A stretch of DNA of 64,000 nucleotides from Brachyspira pilosicoli P43/6/78 (lineage in GTDB: Bacteria; Spirochaetota; Brachyspiria; Brachyspirales; Brachyspiraceae): NCBI RefSeq assembly GCF_000325665.1, contig NC_019908.1, positions 806,001 through 870,000 on the forward strand, written 5' to 3'. The notes under the pieces were generated by a model. It was given only the letters and a program-made list of their open reading frames with translations. It had not been told where the DNA came from and ran no database searches. Made by a program: the position numbers and the translations under genes. Of this stretch, positions 27,197 through 33,834 are shown in pieces. Numbering within the stretch: position 1 is the stretch's first letter; each line of letters starts with the position of its first letter.

Positions 27197-27403
27197 TTAA
27201 AAAAAGTTTTCTATTTTATTACATAACTCTATATTACTTTCTATGCTTAATTTTAAATCAGTATAATCATTTATATATTCCTTATTCTCTTCTAAAAGTG
27301 TTAGTAATACTTTATATTGAAATGAAGCTTCATTATAATTTTTCTCTTCAAATGACTTAAATGCTTTTTTGTGTATGATAAAAAGTTCTTTTAAATTAAC
27401 CAT
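27197..27403 (-). CDS. Small TPR-like helical protein (leader-copy C gene)
   Basis: 68 residues, paralogue of the 26881-27087 product (KAFKSFEEKNYNEASFQYKV, then LLTLLEENKEYINDYTDLKL). Same length and same position of conserved Lys, Tyr and Asp. It has leader copy C. Adjacent duplicated genes with duplicated leaders suggest co-regulated expression in the lysogen or early infection; the role is unknown. Confidence 0.55.
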   Translation of the reverse strand: MVNLKELFIIHKKAFKSFEEKNYNEASFQYKVLLTLLEENKEYINDYTDLKLSIESNIELCNKIENFF

Positions 27404-27410
27404 TTTTTAA

Positions 27411-27467
27411 TACCTCTTTTAATTATTTATATGATGACAATAACTCTGTTGCAAAAGATAGCAACTC
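27411..27467 (-). promoter_or_regulatory. Conserved leader element, copy C
   Basis: Third copy of the leader, with ATATGATGACAATAACTCTG (plus strand) intact and the TTGC/GCAA pair preserved as GTTGCAAAAGATAGCAAC. It diverges upstream of 27467, which defines the outer border of the element. Confidence 0.6.
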
Positions 27468-27489
27468 ATTATCATATAAAAAAATAATG

Positions 27490-27523
27490 TTTTACACCCA
27501 AAATATTATTTTGTGTGTGAAAA
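27490..27523. promoter_or_regulatory. 34-bp imperfect palindrome, probable operator
   Basis: Left arm TTTTACACCCAAAATA and right arm TATTTTGTGTGTGAAAA are near-perfect complements. It lies between the divergent leader C and the 27578 gene, just upstream of a TATAAT at 27547-27552. A dimeric repressor, perhaps the 27578 product, could bind here. Confidence 0.5.
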
Positions 27524-27577
27524 TAATTTTTATTAGTCATAAATACTATAATTATAATAATATCTTAAGGAGATTTT

Positions 27578-27847
27578 ATGGATTCAAGGAATAGTGTATC
27601 AATTAATTTTAATCAGGATTTATATCGATGGATTGTAAAAATGGTAAAAAATAGCAAAGCAGATCCATTTAACTATTCAAATGCCACATTTGGAGGTTTT
27701 GTGCAGGCTTGTGTTGCAAAAGCTAAAAAAGAATACGAAGAGAAAGGAAGTGAAATGCAGAAATTAAAAAAAAGAGTTGTAGAATTAGAAATAAAGTACA
27801 AAAAAATTGAAGAATTAGAAAATAAAATTAAAGAGTTAGAAAAATAA
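27578..27847 (+). CDS. Small DNA-binding-like protein with C-terminal coiled coil
   Basis: 89 residues. The N-terminal half (SVSINFNQDLYRWIVKMVKN, then ATFGGFVQACVAKAKKEYEE) resembles a ribbon-helix-helix layout: a beta strand followed by two helices. The C-terminal 35 residues are a heptad coiled coil (LKKRVVELEIKYKKIEELEN). AAGGAG lies 5 bases before the ATG. It is divergent from the leader-bearing small genes, with a palindrome between. A regulator role is an inference. Confidence 0.5.
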   Translation: MDSRNSVSINFNQDLYRWIVKMVKNSKADPFNYSNATFGGFVQACVAKAKKEYEEKGSEMQKLKKRVVELEIKYKKIEELENKIKELEK

Positions 27848-27854
27848 TTTCATA

Positions 27855-27881
27855 CCCCCTAATAAAAAAATTATCGCCACA
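27855..27881. other. Degenerate dif-like site at the left edge of the defence island
   Basis: Right arm TTATCGCCACA (27871-27881) differs in one base from the TTATCGCAACA arm at 32064 and 33815. The left arm ends in CTAATAA but is otherwise unlike, and the spacer would be 5 rather than 6. It starts 7 bases after the stop of the 27578 gene. Supported only as a partial match. Confidence 0.35.
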
Positions 27882-28028
27882 TATAAAAGACTCCCCACTC
27901 GTTGCACAACTTAAAAGCTTGTAGAGATTTTACCCACCCCCTAGCCATTAAAACATATAAAGAATCCATATTACTAATATAAAAAATTATCAATTTAATT
28001 TGAATTGCATTATATTCAAAATAACATC

Positions 28029-28056
28029 TGTTGCGATAATTTGTCTTATTGAAATA
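28029..28056. other. dif-like 11-6-11 site 1
   Basis: Left arm TGTTGCGATAA (28029-28039), 6-base spacer TTTGTC, right arm TTATTGAAATA (28046-28056). The left arm equals the exact complement of the right arms of sites 3 and 4. The right arm keeps the TTAT start typical of Xer sites but has diverged. The site abuts the stop codon of the Abi-alpha gene. Confidence 0.55.
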
Positions 28057-28806
28057 TTATTTTTTTAGTATACTTTCAAAATAATTTTTAATATCTATTA
28101 TCTCAAGTAATTCTTTACATTTATCATTATAACAAACTTTTATAAAATATTCACCAAATGAAGTAAGTTTTAGTCTATCATGTACAATATAATTATATTC
28201 ATTAATACAAACATCTAATTTAGGCATATTTATAGTGCTATCTTCAAAATAAATTAAATTTAAAGATTTTAATCTATCAAAAATATATGAATAATTTAAA
28301 TTTGCATTATTTTTATATATAATTTTTCGATTATTTTTATTAATGATATCTATTTGATTTATTCTATAATCATCCAAGCAGTAAGCATCGTATATTCTAT
28401 ATATTTCATAATTATTTGATACATCTAACAATCCTCTTGCTTCTTGAGAAGACATTTGTTTTAGGATTTGTGTAAATGCTGGATGTACTAAATTTGATGT
28501 ATTTTTATCCATAGAGGATTTTAAAAGATTGTAAAACATTTCATGTAAAGGTGTTTCCTTTTCATTTAATAATATACCTTCCATACTTGGTATTAATATA
28601 TTTCTTTCTGGTTCTACAATTTCTTTATCTTTTAAATCTTTTGATAATCTATTATTTAAATATTCAAAAAAATTATCTCTATCTTTAATAAATGATTTTA
28701 TCTTATCTAAAAAAGTACAAGCAATATAAGCACCTGCACCTTCTATAGCCCCATCTCTAAAAGAAGAAATCATGTCATTTATAATTCTAATTAAATCATT
28801 ATTCAT
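28057..28806 (-). CDS. Abortive infection Abi-alpha-like protein (DUF4393)
   Basis: 249 residues. The pattern of EGAGAYIACTFLDKIKSFIK, PERNILIPSMEGILLNEKET, PLHEMFYNLLKSSMD and LVHPAFTQILKQMSSQEARG is that of the Abi-alpha/DUF4393 family, linked with abortive phage infection. The C-terminal part has a winged-helix feel (LTSFGEYFIKVCYNDKCKEL). It is a single-gene cassette between a dif-like site (28029) and a half-site (28819) in a prophage defence island. The family is recognised by pattern; activity is not shown. Confidence 0.7.
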   Translation of the reverse strand: MNNDLIRIINDMISSFRDGAIEGAGAYIACTFLDKIKSFIKDRDNFFEYLNNRLSKDLKDKEIVEPERNILIPSMEGILLNEKETPLHEMFYNLLKSSMDKNTSNLVHPAFTQILKQMSSQEARGLLDVSNNYEIYRIYDAYCLDDYRINQIDIINKNNRKIIYKNNANLNYSYIFDRLKSLNLIYFEDSTINMPKLDVCINEYNYIVHDRLKLTSFGEYFIKVCYNDKCKELLEIIDIKNYFESILKK

Positions 28807-28818
28807 TTTTTATTTACC

Positions 28819-28829
28819 TGTTACGATTA
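28819..28829. other. Half-site resembling the dif-like arm
   Basis: TGTTACGATTA matches the left arm of site 3 (TGTTACGATAA) except for one base, but no TTAT arm follows at 6 bases. It lies between the Abi-alpha start and the end of the 28936 gene, the next expected cassette boundary. Confidence 0.35.
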
Positions 28830-28935
28830 ATAATATAAATTACTTATATTATTTATGAACTTTATTCATAAATATATTTTTATTTAATAAAGTGGACTTT
28901 TTCAAATAAATGTTATATCAAATAAAATAATATTA

Positions 28936-29934
28936 CTAATCAATATTAATATAACTATATAACTTATGAGTTTCTTTTCTATTAAATAATTTTTTATTTT
29001 TACATGTTAATTCTAAAAATAGTTTATTTGGCATAATAGTATTAAAGCCCAATTCTAATAATTTTACATAGTCTGAATAAATGATATTAATAGGTATTTC
29101 TTCTGTATTATAAAAATTATCATAATATTCTTCCATTAATTCTTGTAAACTATTAACTTTTTTTAACGATTCATTAACTAATTTTACTCCTTCTTCTTGT
29201 AATAGTTCTGATTTACTTAAAGTAATTAAAAATGTCCTTAGTTGATTAGCAAAATTGTGTTCATATAATTGATTTTCTAAAAATCTTTTTCCAGCTGAAA
29301 GATAATTTATCATATAAGAGAAAGCATCTAATAAAGGATATGAACTATTAGCAATTAATAAATCAAATCCTAATTTTTTATATAATTCAGGTAAGATATT
29401 TTTATAAACTAGAACAGATTCAGTGCATATAGTTTTTATTCTTTCATTTATATTAAAAGTATCATACTCTTTGAATTGTGGATATCTATAAACTATAATA
29501 TTAGTTTTATCATAGGTAGAAACTATTTTTCCATAGTCAATTTCTTTAATGTCAAGTATATTACTAGAACCTAATAGTTTTTCTATATCTTTTATTCTAT
29601 TTTGATATATAATTTCACATAATTTTTTGTTATCTAATACTTGTAAATACCTGCAAACATAATCACTATACTTACTGAAATCAGGTTTGTCTGATGTTAT
29701 TTTTATATACATAGTTCCCTTTTTATCAAAAACACTCATTACTGTTTCTTTATTTAAATTTTTTAATTGTAATTTTACATCAGGATTACTATCATTTTGC
29801 TCCTTTATTAACTCTAAATTGCAATCTATTTTATATTTATTTAATGATGACACGACTGATACTATAGCCCCTATAACTGATACTATAGCTCCTATAATCG
29901 ATACTATAATTGATATTATTTGGCTTAAATTCAT
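28936..29934 (-). CDS. Membrane-anchored protein of the defence island
   Basis: 332 residues. One N-terminal hydrophobic segment (about 5-30, IISIIVSIIGAIVSVIGAIV, with a short internal repeat IGAIVSV) is followed by a cytoplasmic mixed alpha/beta domain of about 300 residues without known motifs. It is transcribed with the GHKL/Shedu-like gene upstream (33-base gap), so the two may form a two-gene defence unit with a membrane-linked part. I do not recognise the family. Confidence 0.55.
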   Translation of the reverse strand: MNLSQIISIIVSIIGAIVSVIGAIVSVVSSLNKYKIDCNLELIKEQNDSNPDVKLQLKNLNKETVMSVFDKKGTMYIKITSDKPDFSKYSDYVCRYLQVLDNKKLCEIIYQNRIKDIEKLLGSSNILDIKEIDYGKIVSTYDKTNIIVYRYPQFKEYDTFNINERIKTICTESVLVYKNILPELYKKLGFDLLIANSSYPLLDAFSYMINYLSAGKRFLENQLYEHNFANQLRTFLITLSKSELLQEEGVKLVNESLKKVNSLQELMEEYYDNFYNTEEIPINIIYSDYVKLLELGFNTIMPNKLFLELTCKNKKLFNRKETHKLYSYINID

Positions 29935-29967
29935 TTTTATTTTCCTTTTAATATTATTATATAAATA

Positions 29968-31983
29968 TCACTTTTTTAGATTCATTTTAGATTCTATTTT
30001 TTTTATATTTATATCTGGATAATTATTTTTTATATATTCTAGAGCATTCATATCCTTAGTTTTTAAATATGAACCTAAATAAGACAATTTTTGTTTATTT
30101 TCACTTATTATATCTGACCATCTTAGAATATAAACATTTAAATCACAACTATTTGAAGTTTCTAATAAACCAGTTTTAGGATCTGCTAATTTGCTTTCTG
30201 CAAATTCCGATATATAACTGCTTATTAAAATTAATTTATATGAGTAATTTATTTTTGATAATGCTTGCTCTTTTTCAATAGCAAATTTATATTCAGAAAT
30301 TTGATTTATTTCTTTTCTATCTATTTCTTTAGAAAATCTTTTTAGCTCTATTACTAATATTTCTTTTTTTTGAGCACTTCCTTTATCTATTTCTGTCCAT
30401 ACAAATAAATCCATTCTATCTTTATTTTCTTTTATTGTAGACAAATCAGCATCATCTCCAAAAACACTTTTTCTTAATCTTTCAAATGTTTTAGATATAG
30501 TTTTATCAGATTGTACTATTTTAGTACCATTATATTCAGAACCAAATATCCATAAATTATTTTCTATTAGTTTATGTAAGTGGTCTCTTTCATTTATATA
30601 TTCATTATAATCTTTATTATATGCTAATTCAGAAAGGTTTTCTATAAATAATTGTTTTGAAGCTACTTCATTTGCAAATGGTACTATATATTCTAAATCT
30701 GCCTTATCTAATAAAGATTTTAATTCATCAACTTGGGGTTTTGGTAAATCTCCTAGTTTATCCAATATAATTGCTATATTTCCATCTGCTATACATTTAT
30801 TAACTAAAGGATATATAATATTTTTTAGTTTATTTTGTTTCTCTAATAGTTTAAATTTTTTTTCTATACAATAACAAAATCTTATATAAACCATTTCTTC
30901 AGATTCTGATGGAGTATTTTTTTTATAAGGATATGTATTATCTTTTTTCAAATTAGTTTCAAAATCATAATAATCTTTATATTCTTTGTAGAAAAAGTCA
31001 TCCAAATGTTTTTTTATTTCATCTTTTAAATGAGTAAGATTTTCATCTATATTATTAATATCTATATTTCTAAATGCATCTTTTTCTTTATTAAACATAT
31101 CTGAATATATGTATATTACCCAAGAAGATACATTTGGAGTTGATAAATGATATTCGTAAGATGCTGCTATACTTTTTATATTATCATTATCAACTAATAA
31201 TGATACAATTTTATTATTATTATTTTTTGTATCTTTATATTCAATAGCTTCATAATTAAAATTATATTTATTTCCATCCAATGAAATAAATTCTTTATCA
31301 AATTTTTGAGATGATATCTTATATTTATTAGGATCTAATTCTTTATTATTTATAATAAATGATACTTTTTTATCTATTATATAGAGGTAATAATGTATAA
31401 ATATGTTTTCCCAAATATTATTTTTAGCTTTTTCTTCTGTTGAAAGTTTTTCGCTAATTTTATATTGTTTTTTGTCTTTATAATCTGCATCATTTGAATA
31501 ACCATCTTCTATTGTTACTTGGAAATAAGATTCTGAATTAATACCAATATTTTCATATTGTACATTTATATCAAGGTGTTCAAAAGTAAGATCTTTTATA
31601 TTTTCTAAAGATAGGACAAAACTTGATTTTATAAAAGCATTTTCTTTCATATCATATGCAACAGTTTCAAAAGTTACAATTTTTCCAAGCTGAAATGAAG
31701 AAAATCTACCAACACCTCTACCTGTTATTTTGCTATTATTTGCCATTTCCAAAAGTTTTTTATTTAAATCTGATTTTGATACACCAACTCCATTGTCTTT
31801 TATAATGATCTTATTTATGGAGTTTTCTATAAATTCATCCTTATCATTCACACTAGTATCAATAGTTATTTCTATTTTAGATGCAGATGCTTGTATAGAA
31901 TTATTAATTAATTCACATAATGCTAAAAATGTATCTTTATTCGTTGCTAGAGTATTTTGTATTATTCTAGCATTGACTTTCAT
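29968..31983 (-). CDS. GHKL ATPase fused to a Shedu-like PD-(D/E)xK nuclease
   Basis: 671 residues. The N-terminal 330 residues are a GHKL (HSP90/MutL-type) ATPase: N-box ELINNS (about 24-29), G1 box IKDNGVG (61-67) and G2 box GRGVGRFSS (88-96). The C-terminal domain has NLWIFG (476-481), D525 in DRMDLFVWTE, E546-x-K548 in VIELKR and Q561 in EINQISEY. This is the order of the Shedu (DUF4263) nuclease core. Shedu proteins are anti-phage nucleases with varied N-terminal sensors. Here ATP-driven opening of the GHKL clamp could control cutting; that is inference. A 16-codon leader ORF overlaps the start. Confidence 0.75.
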   Translation of the reverse strand: MKVNARIIQNTLATNKDTFLALCELINNSIQASASKIEITIDTSVNDKDEFIENSINKIIIKDNGVGVSKSDLNKKLLEMANNSKITGRGVGRFSSFQLGKIVTFETVAYDMKENAFIKSSFVLSLENIKDLTFEHLDINVQYENIGINSESYFQVTIEDGYSNDADYKDKKQYKISEKLSTEEKAKNNIWENIFIHYYLYIIDKKVSFIINNKELDPNKYKISSQKFDKEFISLDGNKYNFNYEAIEYKDTKNNNNKIVSLLVDNDNIKSIAASYEYHLSTPNVSSWVIYIYSDMFNKEKDAFRNIDINNIDENLTHLKDEIKKHLDDFFYKEYKDYYDFETNLKKDNTYPYKKNTPSESEEMVYIRFCYCIEKKFKLLEKQNKLKNIIYPLVNKCIADGNIAIILDKLGDLPKPQVDELKSLLDKADLEYIVPFANEVASKQLFIENLSELAYNKDYNEYINERDHLHKLIENNLWIFGSEYNGTKIVQSDKTISKTFERLRKSVFGDDADLSTIKENKDRMDLFVWTEIDKGSAQKKEILVIELKRFSKEIDRKEINQISEYKFAIEKEQALSKINYSYKLILISSYISEFAESKLADPKTGLLETSNSCDLNVYILRWSDIISENKQKLSYLGSYLKTKDMNALEYIKNNYPDINIKKIESKMNLKK

Positions 31984-32017
31984 TTACTTCAATATTGTTT
32001 CTAGATGATACACTCAT
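31967..32017 (-). CDS. 16-residue leader ORF overlapping the GHKL/Shedu start
   Basis: ATG at 32017 with AGGAAT upstream opens MSVSSRNNIEVNESQC and stops at 31967, overlapping the start of the nuclease gene at 31983 by 17 bases. The nuclease gene's own ribosome site is weak. Translational coupling through this leader is plausible; a chance ORF cannot be excluded. Confidence 0.3.
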   Translation of the reverse strand: MSVSSRNNIEVNESQC

Positions 32018-32046
32018 ATTTATTCCTATAATTTTAATAATTTTTA

Positions 32047-32074
32047 TGTTACGATAACCTTTATTATCGCAACA
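32047..32074. other. dif-like 11-6-11 site 3
   Basis: Left arm TGTTACGATAA (32047-32057), spacer CCTTTA, right arm TTATCGCAACA (32064-32074). The arms are inverted repeats with one mismatch. The right arm supplies the last codons and stop (Val-Leu-Arg-stop) of the RHH gene, so the site marks the 3' end of that cassette. Confidence 0.65.
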
Positions 32075-32303
32075 CCCTATTTATATTTTCTAATGCACAT
32101 TTCCTCACATATTGCCCTATACTCATTCCTTCTTCTTTGGCTATTTCTTTAAGCATTTCATTTTCTTCTTCATTTAATCTAAATGATATTCTATAACTAG
32201 TCTTTTTATCCCTATCATCTTTCTTTTTTCTGCCAGCACCTTCACGAGCACCACCTGTATTTGGTCTAGCTCCACCCCTATTATTTTTTTTTATTATTTC
32301 CAT
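32064..32303 (-). CDS. Ribbon-helix-helix (CopG/MobC-like) protein
   Basis: 79 residues. A Gly/Arg/Lys-rich N-terminus (GGARPNTGGAREGAGRKKK) precedes an RHH domain: beta strand SYRISFRLNEEEN, then helices EMLKEIAKEEGMSIGQYVRK and CALENINRVL. Such proteins bind DNA as dimers and often repress their own or neighbouring genes. It is divergent from the promoter of the DUF3800 unit, 95 bases away. AGGA lies 7 bases before the ATG. Its stop codon is inside a dif-like site. Confidence 0.75.
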   Translation of the reverse strand: MEIIKKNNRGGARPNTGGAREGAGRKKKDDRDKKTSYRISFRLNEEENEMLKEIAKEEGMSIGQYVRKCALENINRVLR

Positions 32304-32397
32304 TATTTATTCCTATTATTTAATTTTACTATAATAATTACCAAACATATAATTATTATTATACTTAAAATTATATCAATAATTTGAAAGTTTATAC

Positions 32398-32425
32398 TTG
32401 ACACTCAATATATATGCTATATAAT
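32398..32425 (+). promoter_or_regulatory. Consensus sigma-70 promoter of the DUF3800 unit
   Basis: Perfect -35 TTGACA (32398-32403), 16-bp spacer and perfect -10 TATAAT (32420-32425). It is the strongest promoter in the window. It lies 258 bases before the DUF3800 start, leaving a long structured leader. Confidence 0.8.
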
Positions 32426-32431
32426 AACCAT

Positions 32432-32610
32432 ATAAGAAGTGAAGGTTGAGTGTTTCCACCCAATCACTTTGGCTAGTTATAAATTAGACTATTTGATCTG
32501 CTTTATAACCACAACTAAAGTTATAATCACCGTAGTAAGTTATATAACCTTAGTAACCAAAGTAATCATTTTATCCATTCGGTTTTCCTTACTTTTCTTA
32601 TTGGAATTAA
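32432..32610 (+). ncRNA. Candidate structured leader RNA upstream of DUF3800 gene
   Basis: From the promoter at 32398 a leader of about 250 nt runs to the DUF3800 gene with no convincing ORF. It folds readily. Hairpin 1: AAGTGA (32437-32442) with TCACTT (32464-32469), continued by TTGAGTG with CACCCAA around a TTTC loop. A closing helix ACTTTGG (32466-32472) with CCAAAGT (32557-32563) would exclude the base of hairpin 1. Inside it lie TTATAAC with GTTATAA (32503-32526) and the palindrome GTTATATAAC (32539-32548). RNA motifs upstream of DUF3800 genes have been described in general (DUF3800 RNA motif series); I cannot say whether this is one of them. Confidence 0.55.
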
Positions 32611-32682
32611 TTATAATATTTGATGAAAAAATGTCAACAATTTTTCTACAAAAATAATATATTATTTATAAAGGATTTACTA

Positions 32683-33783
32683 ATGTTAAAAGAAACTGTA
32701 TTCAATTTATATATAGATGAAAGTGGGAATACTGGTGCTAATATGATTGATAATGAACAAAAATTTTTTACATATGGAGCTTGGTTAATACAAAAATCTA
32801 TAGAAAATAGATCAATAAAAAATTTATCAAATAAATATTATTATTTATTTGATAAAAATAATGTTGAAATAAAAGCTACAAAGTATTTTTATAAAGATAA
32901 ATATTATAAAAAGTATAAAGAATTATTTAATGATATCTTAAAAGAAAAAATGTACCCATTTGTGTTATTATTGGAAAAAAAATATATCATAAGCTGTTTT
33001 ATAGTTGAAGTGTTTTTTAAAACAAAAAATATTATTAATCCCATTGAATATAAAGAATTGCAAGAATTTAAAACAGCTATTAGTAATATTATACATAATA
33101 ATATTACATTTTATAATTCCAATATTTTTAATGAATTTTGGTCAAAAAATTATAATAGTAAATATACAAATCAACAAATATTATATAATACTAAACAAGA
33201 AATATCAAAAATTTTAGATTCTAATAACTTAAATTATTTATCTAATTATCTTGATAATATTAATACTAATATTAATATTGATGAACTAAAAGCAGAAGAA
33301 TTTTTTGCTGGTCTTTTATCAAAACTATTAACCCATATAATTGTTTATATAAACTATGTCAATAATTACAATAATTATAAGATAAACTATAAAATAAATG
33401 TTTTTCATGACAACCTTGATGGATTTAAATATATAAAAAAAGTTATAAAAAAATCTAACATTGAAAGTATGTTAGAAAATAATATTAATTTTCCATTAAA
33501 TACAATAGATTCAAAAAATAATAAAATAATTCAATTAGCCGATTTATTAGCAGGTTTTTTTAGAATCTTGTTAAATGAAAAAAACATTAACAAATATGCA
33601 AAACAAATAATAAACCAATATTTTATAGATACATTTGGTGTATTGAAAGGGAATAGCGTTATATATTTATCATATGATACTGAATATAAATTTTTATCTA
33701 ATATTAGTAAAAATGGATTTCCAAAAATAGATATTGATAATAAAAAATTAATACAATATTTTAATAAATATATTGAACATTAA
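32683..33783 (+). CDS. DUF3800 protein
   Basis: 366 residues from the ATG at 32683, which has AAGGA 7 bases upstream; the longer frame from 32620 lacks a ribosome site. Signature motifs: YIDESGNTG at 10-18 (D12, E13) and QLADLLAGFF near 284-293 (D287). These belong to the RNase H-like DUF3800 family, frequent in phage and defence islands. The middle is Asn/Ile/Lys-rich. Transcribed from a consensus promoter through a structured leader, divergent from an RHH gene. The biochemical activity of the family is not established. Confidence 0.8.
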   Translation: MLKETVFNLYIDESGNTGANMIDNEQKFFTYGAWLIQKSIENRSIKNLSNKYYYLFDKNNVEIKATKYFYKDKYYKKYKELFNDILKEKMYPFVLLLEKKYIISCFIVEVFFKTKNIINPIEYKELQEFKTAISNIIHNNITFYNSNIFNEFWSKNYNSKYTNQQILYNTKQEISKILDSNNLNYLSNYLDNINTNINIDELKAEEFFAGLLSKLLTHIIVYINYVNNYNNYKINYKINVFHDNLDGFKYIKKVIKKSNIESMLENNINFPLNTIDSKNNKIIQLADLLAGFFRILLNEKNINKYAKQIINQYFIDTFGVLKGNSVIYLSYDTEYKFLSNISKNGFPKIDIDNKKLIQYFNKYIEH

Positions 33784-33797
33784 TTATATTTTATAAG

Positions 33798-33825
33798 TGT
33801 TGTGATAACAGTAATTATCGCAACA
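33798..33825. other. dif-like 11-6-11 site 4, next to the recombinase gene
   Basis: Left arm TGTTGTGATAA, spacer CAGTAA, right arm TTATCGCAACA. With flanking AAG and CTT the inverted repeat extends to 14 bp per arm (33795-33828), with a single mismatch. It lies between the convergent DUF3800 gene and the tyrosine recombinase gene, 9 bases from the latter's stop codon. It could also work as a hairpin terminator, but no T-run follows on either strand. Confidence 0.65.
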
Positions 33826-33834
33826 CTTAAAATA

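Noticed and set aside
32439-32657. 72-codon plus-strand frame before DUF3800
   Set aside because: It crosses the structured leader, starts without a ribosome site and lacks protein character.
33795-33828. Simple bidirectional terminator instead of a recombination site
   Set aside because: No T-run follows on either strand, and the same 11-base arms recur at other cassette ends with a 6-base centre. It remains an alternative, not excluded.
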